A stretch of 64,000 nucleotides of DNA from an uncultured Campylobacter sp. (lineage in GTDB: Bacteria; Campylobacterota; Campylobacteria; Campylobacterales; Campylobacteraceae): the NCBI RefSeq assembly GCF_937959485.1, contig NZ_CALGPY010000005.1, positions 186,001 to 250,000 on the forward strand, in the 5' to 3' direction. A program made the translations under genes and the position numbers. Shown here one piece after another: positions 63,166-64,000 of the stretch. Each line of letters opens with the position of its first letter. Within the stretch, counting starts at the first letter, position 1. The notes below the pieces were generated by a model, which did no database searches, was not told where the DNA came from, and worked only from the letters and a program-made list of their open reading frames with translations.

Positions 63166-64000
63166 ATGCTATTTAGTGAGACCAAAGAGCGCGAAAATCG
63201 TTTCATAACGGCACTTAAAATTTCGGTGCCGTTTACCTGCGTTTTGATTGTTTTCGGAATTATTTTGTTCCGAAACGGCGAGTTTAAATTTGACGATGTA
63301 ATTTTATTTTTAATACTTTTAATCTGCTATGTTTATTATGTCATTTATCAAATTTACTTCGGCTTTCAAAAGACACTGATCGATCCCGTTACGCATGTGT
63401 TTGTGCGCGAGGAGATCGAGAAAATTTTGAGCAACGATCTAGCCAAAAATCGTCAAATAAATATCGTGCTTTTGCGAATTAAAAATATCATCGACATAAA
63501 CGATCGATACGGATATAAAAACGGCGATGAAATTTTATATGAGTATTGTAAGGAACTTTCAAATTTTATGGCGGAACAGGGCTTTAAGGACCTTCCGATC
63601 GGTCGCTTTATAAACGGCTACTTCGTATTCGGAGTGGAATCGAAAGCTACAAATTTAAGCCATATTTTGCGGATGTTTGAGCATAAAATTTCAAGTCAAA
63701 CGATTAAAAATGTAGAGATAAAAAGCGAATTTACAATGCTTCCAAGCTCATATGATCGCAATCTAAATAATATCGTAAATGCTCTATTTTATAAGATAAA
63801 TCACCTGGACGACGAAGAGCACGGCGAGAAGGCGATCGACGTTGAGAAGGTACTAATCGACGTATTTTCCGCCGACGTAATGGAAGCGATCGATAGTGAA
63901 AATTTCAGTTTTAAATATCAGCGCGTCGCAGATAAAAACGGCGTGAAATCACATATAAATTTGATTCCAAAGCTTGATCTGCGAAGCGGCGAAAAGATCA
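63166..64000 (+). CDS. Truncated membrane GGDEF/EAL protein
   Basis: Open from the ATG at 63166, overlapping no gene and directly following the gyrB TAG, to the window end (278 residues seen). Two adjacent helices (about residues 18-37 and 44-66) precede a GGDEF-type domain (DPVTHVFVREEIE; INDRYGYKNGDEILYEY), in which the GGDEF core is degenerate (GRFINGYFVFGV). The start of an EAL domain (FKYQRVADKNG) follows. It is likely a c-di-GMP phosphodiesterase or receptor; the rest is cut off. Confidence 0.75.
   Translation, partial: MLFSETKERENRFITALKISVPFTCVLIVFGIILFRNGEFKFDDVILFLILLICYVYYVIYQIYFGFQKTLIDPVTHVFVREEIEKILSNDLAKNRQINIVLLRIKNIIDINDRYGYKNGDEILYEYCKELSNFMAEQGFKDLPIGRFINGYFVFGVESKATNLSHILRMFEHKISSQTIKNVEIKSEFTMLPSSYDRNLNNIVNALFYKINHLDDEEHGEKAIDVEKVLIDVFSADVMEAIDSENFSFKYQRVADKNGVKSHINLIPKLDLRSGEKI

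Overview
The window looks like a piece of a Campylobacter chromosome spanning the replication origin. Support comes from the block ruvC-dnaA-dnaN-gyrB, the paired glmM-lspA genes followed by hemJ, a UPF0323 lipoprotein / glutathionylspermidine-synthase-like / 2-hydroxyacid dehydrogenase trio that I recall as Cj0371-Cj0373 in C. jejuni, and CfrA-like iron receptors. Base composition is clearly richer in G+C than C. jejuni, and intergenic DNA is packed with AAATTT-type words. A C. gracilis-like species would fit, but species is not proven from sequence alone.

Layout. 1-2.9 kb: an A+T-rich run of small unknown same-strand genes behind the tail of a truncated gene, one of them frameshifted; it resembles an immunity-gene array or other accessory island. 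3.1-5.5 kb: RclA-like flavin disulfide reductase and a TetR/CmeR-like regulator. 5.7-10.1 kb: HTH/coiled-coil protein, UPF0323 lipoprotein, ATP-grasp ligase, dehydrogenase. 10.2-14.5 kb: an iron-uptake locus (PepSY membrane protein, TonB receptor, divergent AraC regulator). 14.7-18.0 kb: four tandem periplasmic amino-acid-binding protein paralogs with no permease. 18.6-25 kb: membrane proteins (CopD-like, Na+/H+ antiporter-like, DUF475, DUF3137), a small redoxin and two Sel1-like exported proteins. 25.9-27.4 kb: a CoA-transferase. 28-32 kb: overlapping genes for a methyltransferase, a di-haem peroxidase and a membrane PAS-GGDEF-EAL protein. 32-36 kb: ZnuCB-like ABC genes, a drug/metabolite transporter with a large low-complexity N-terminal extension, and a DUF4197-like protein. 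36-40 kb: mntP, a WGR-like/propeller protein, a membrane protein and a methyltransferase. 40-49 kb: two more TonB receptors, a small haem-type membrane protein, an ABCD/YddA-like exporter, and a G+C-rich gene-free island. 49-58 kb: housekeeping genes (usp, SemiSWEET, prfA, rpsT, glmM, lspA, hemJ, nhaA, amidohydrolases, ruvC). 58-64 kb: oriC with dnaA, dnaN, gyrB and a truncated GGDEF/EAL gene.

Themes. Iron and metal handling dominates (three TonB receptors, a PepSY protein, znuCB, mntP, haem proteins), with oxidative-stress genes (RclA, di-haem peroxidase, redoxin). Two receptor genes share an A+T-rich 15-mer at the same distance from their starts, a likely common operator. The most unusual genome-scale signal is the saturation of intergenic DNA with RAATTY words, often as nested palindromes, and the appearance of the same DNA in frame inside several proteins as Asn/Ser/Ala-rich insertions. 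No tRNA, rRNA, CRISPR array, insertion sequence or phage gene was recognised.
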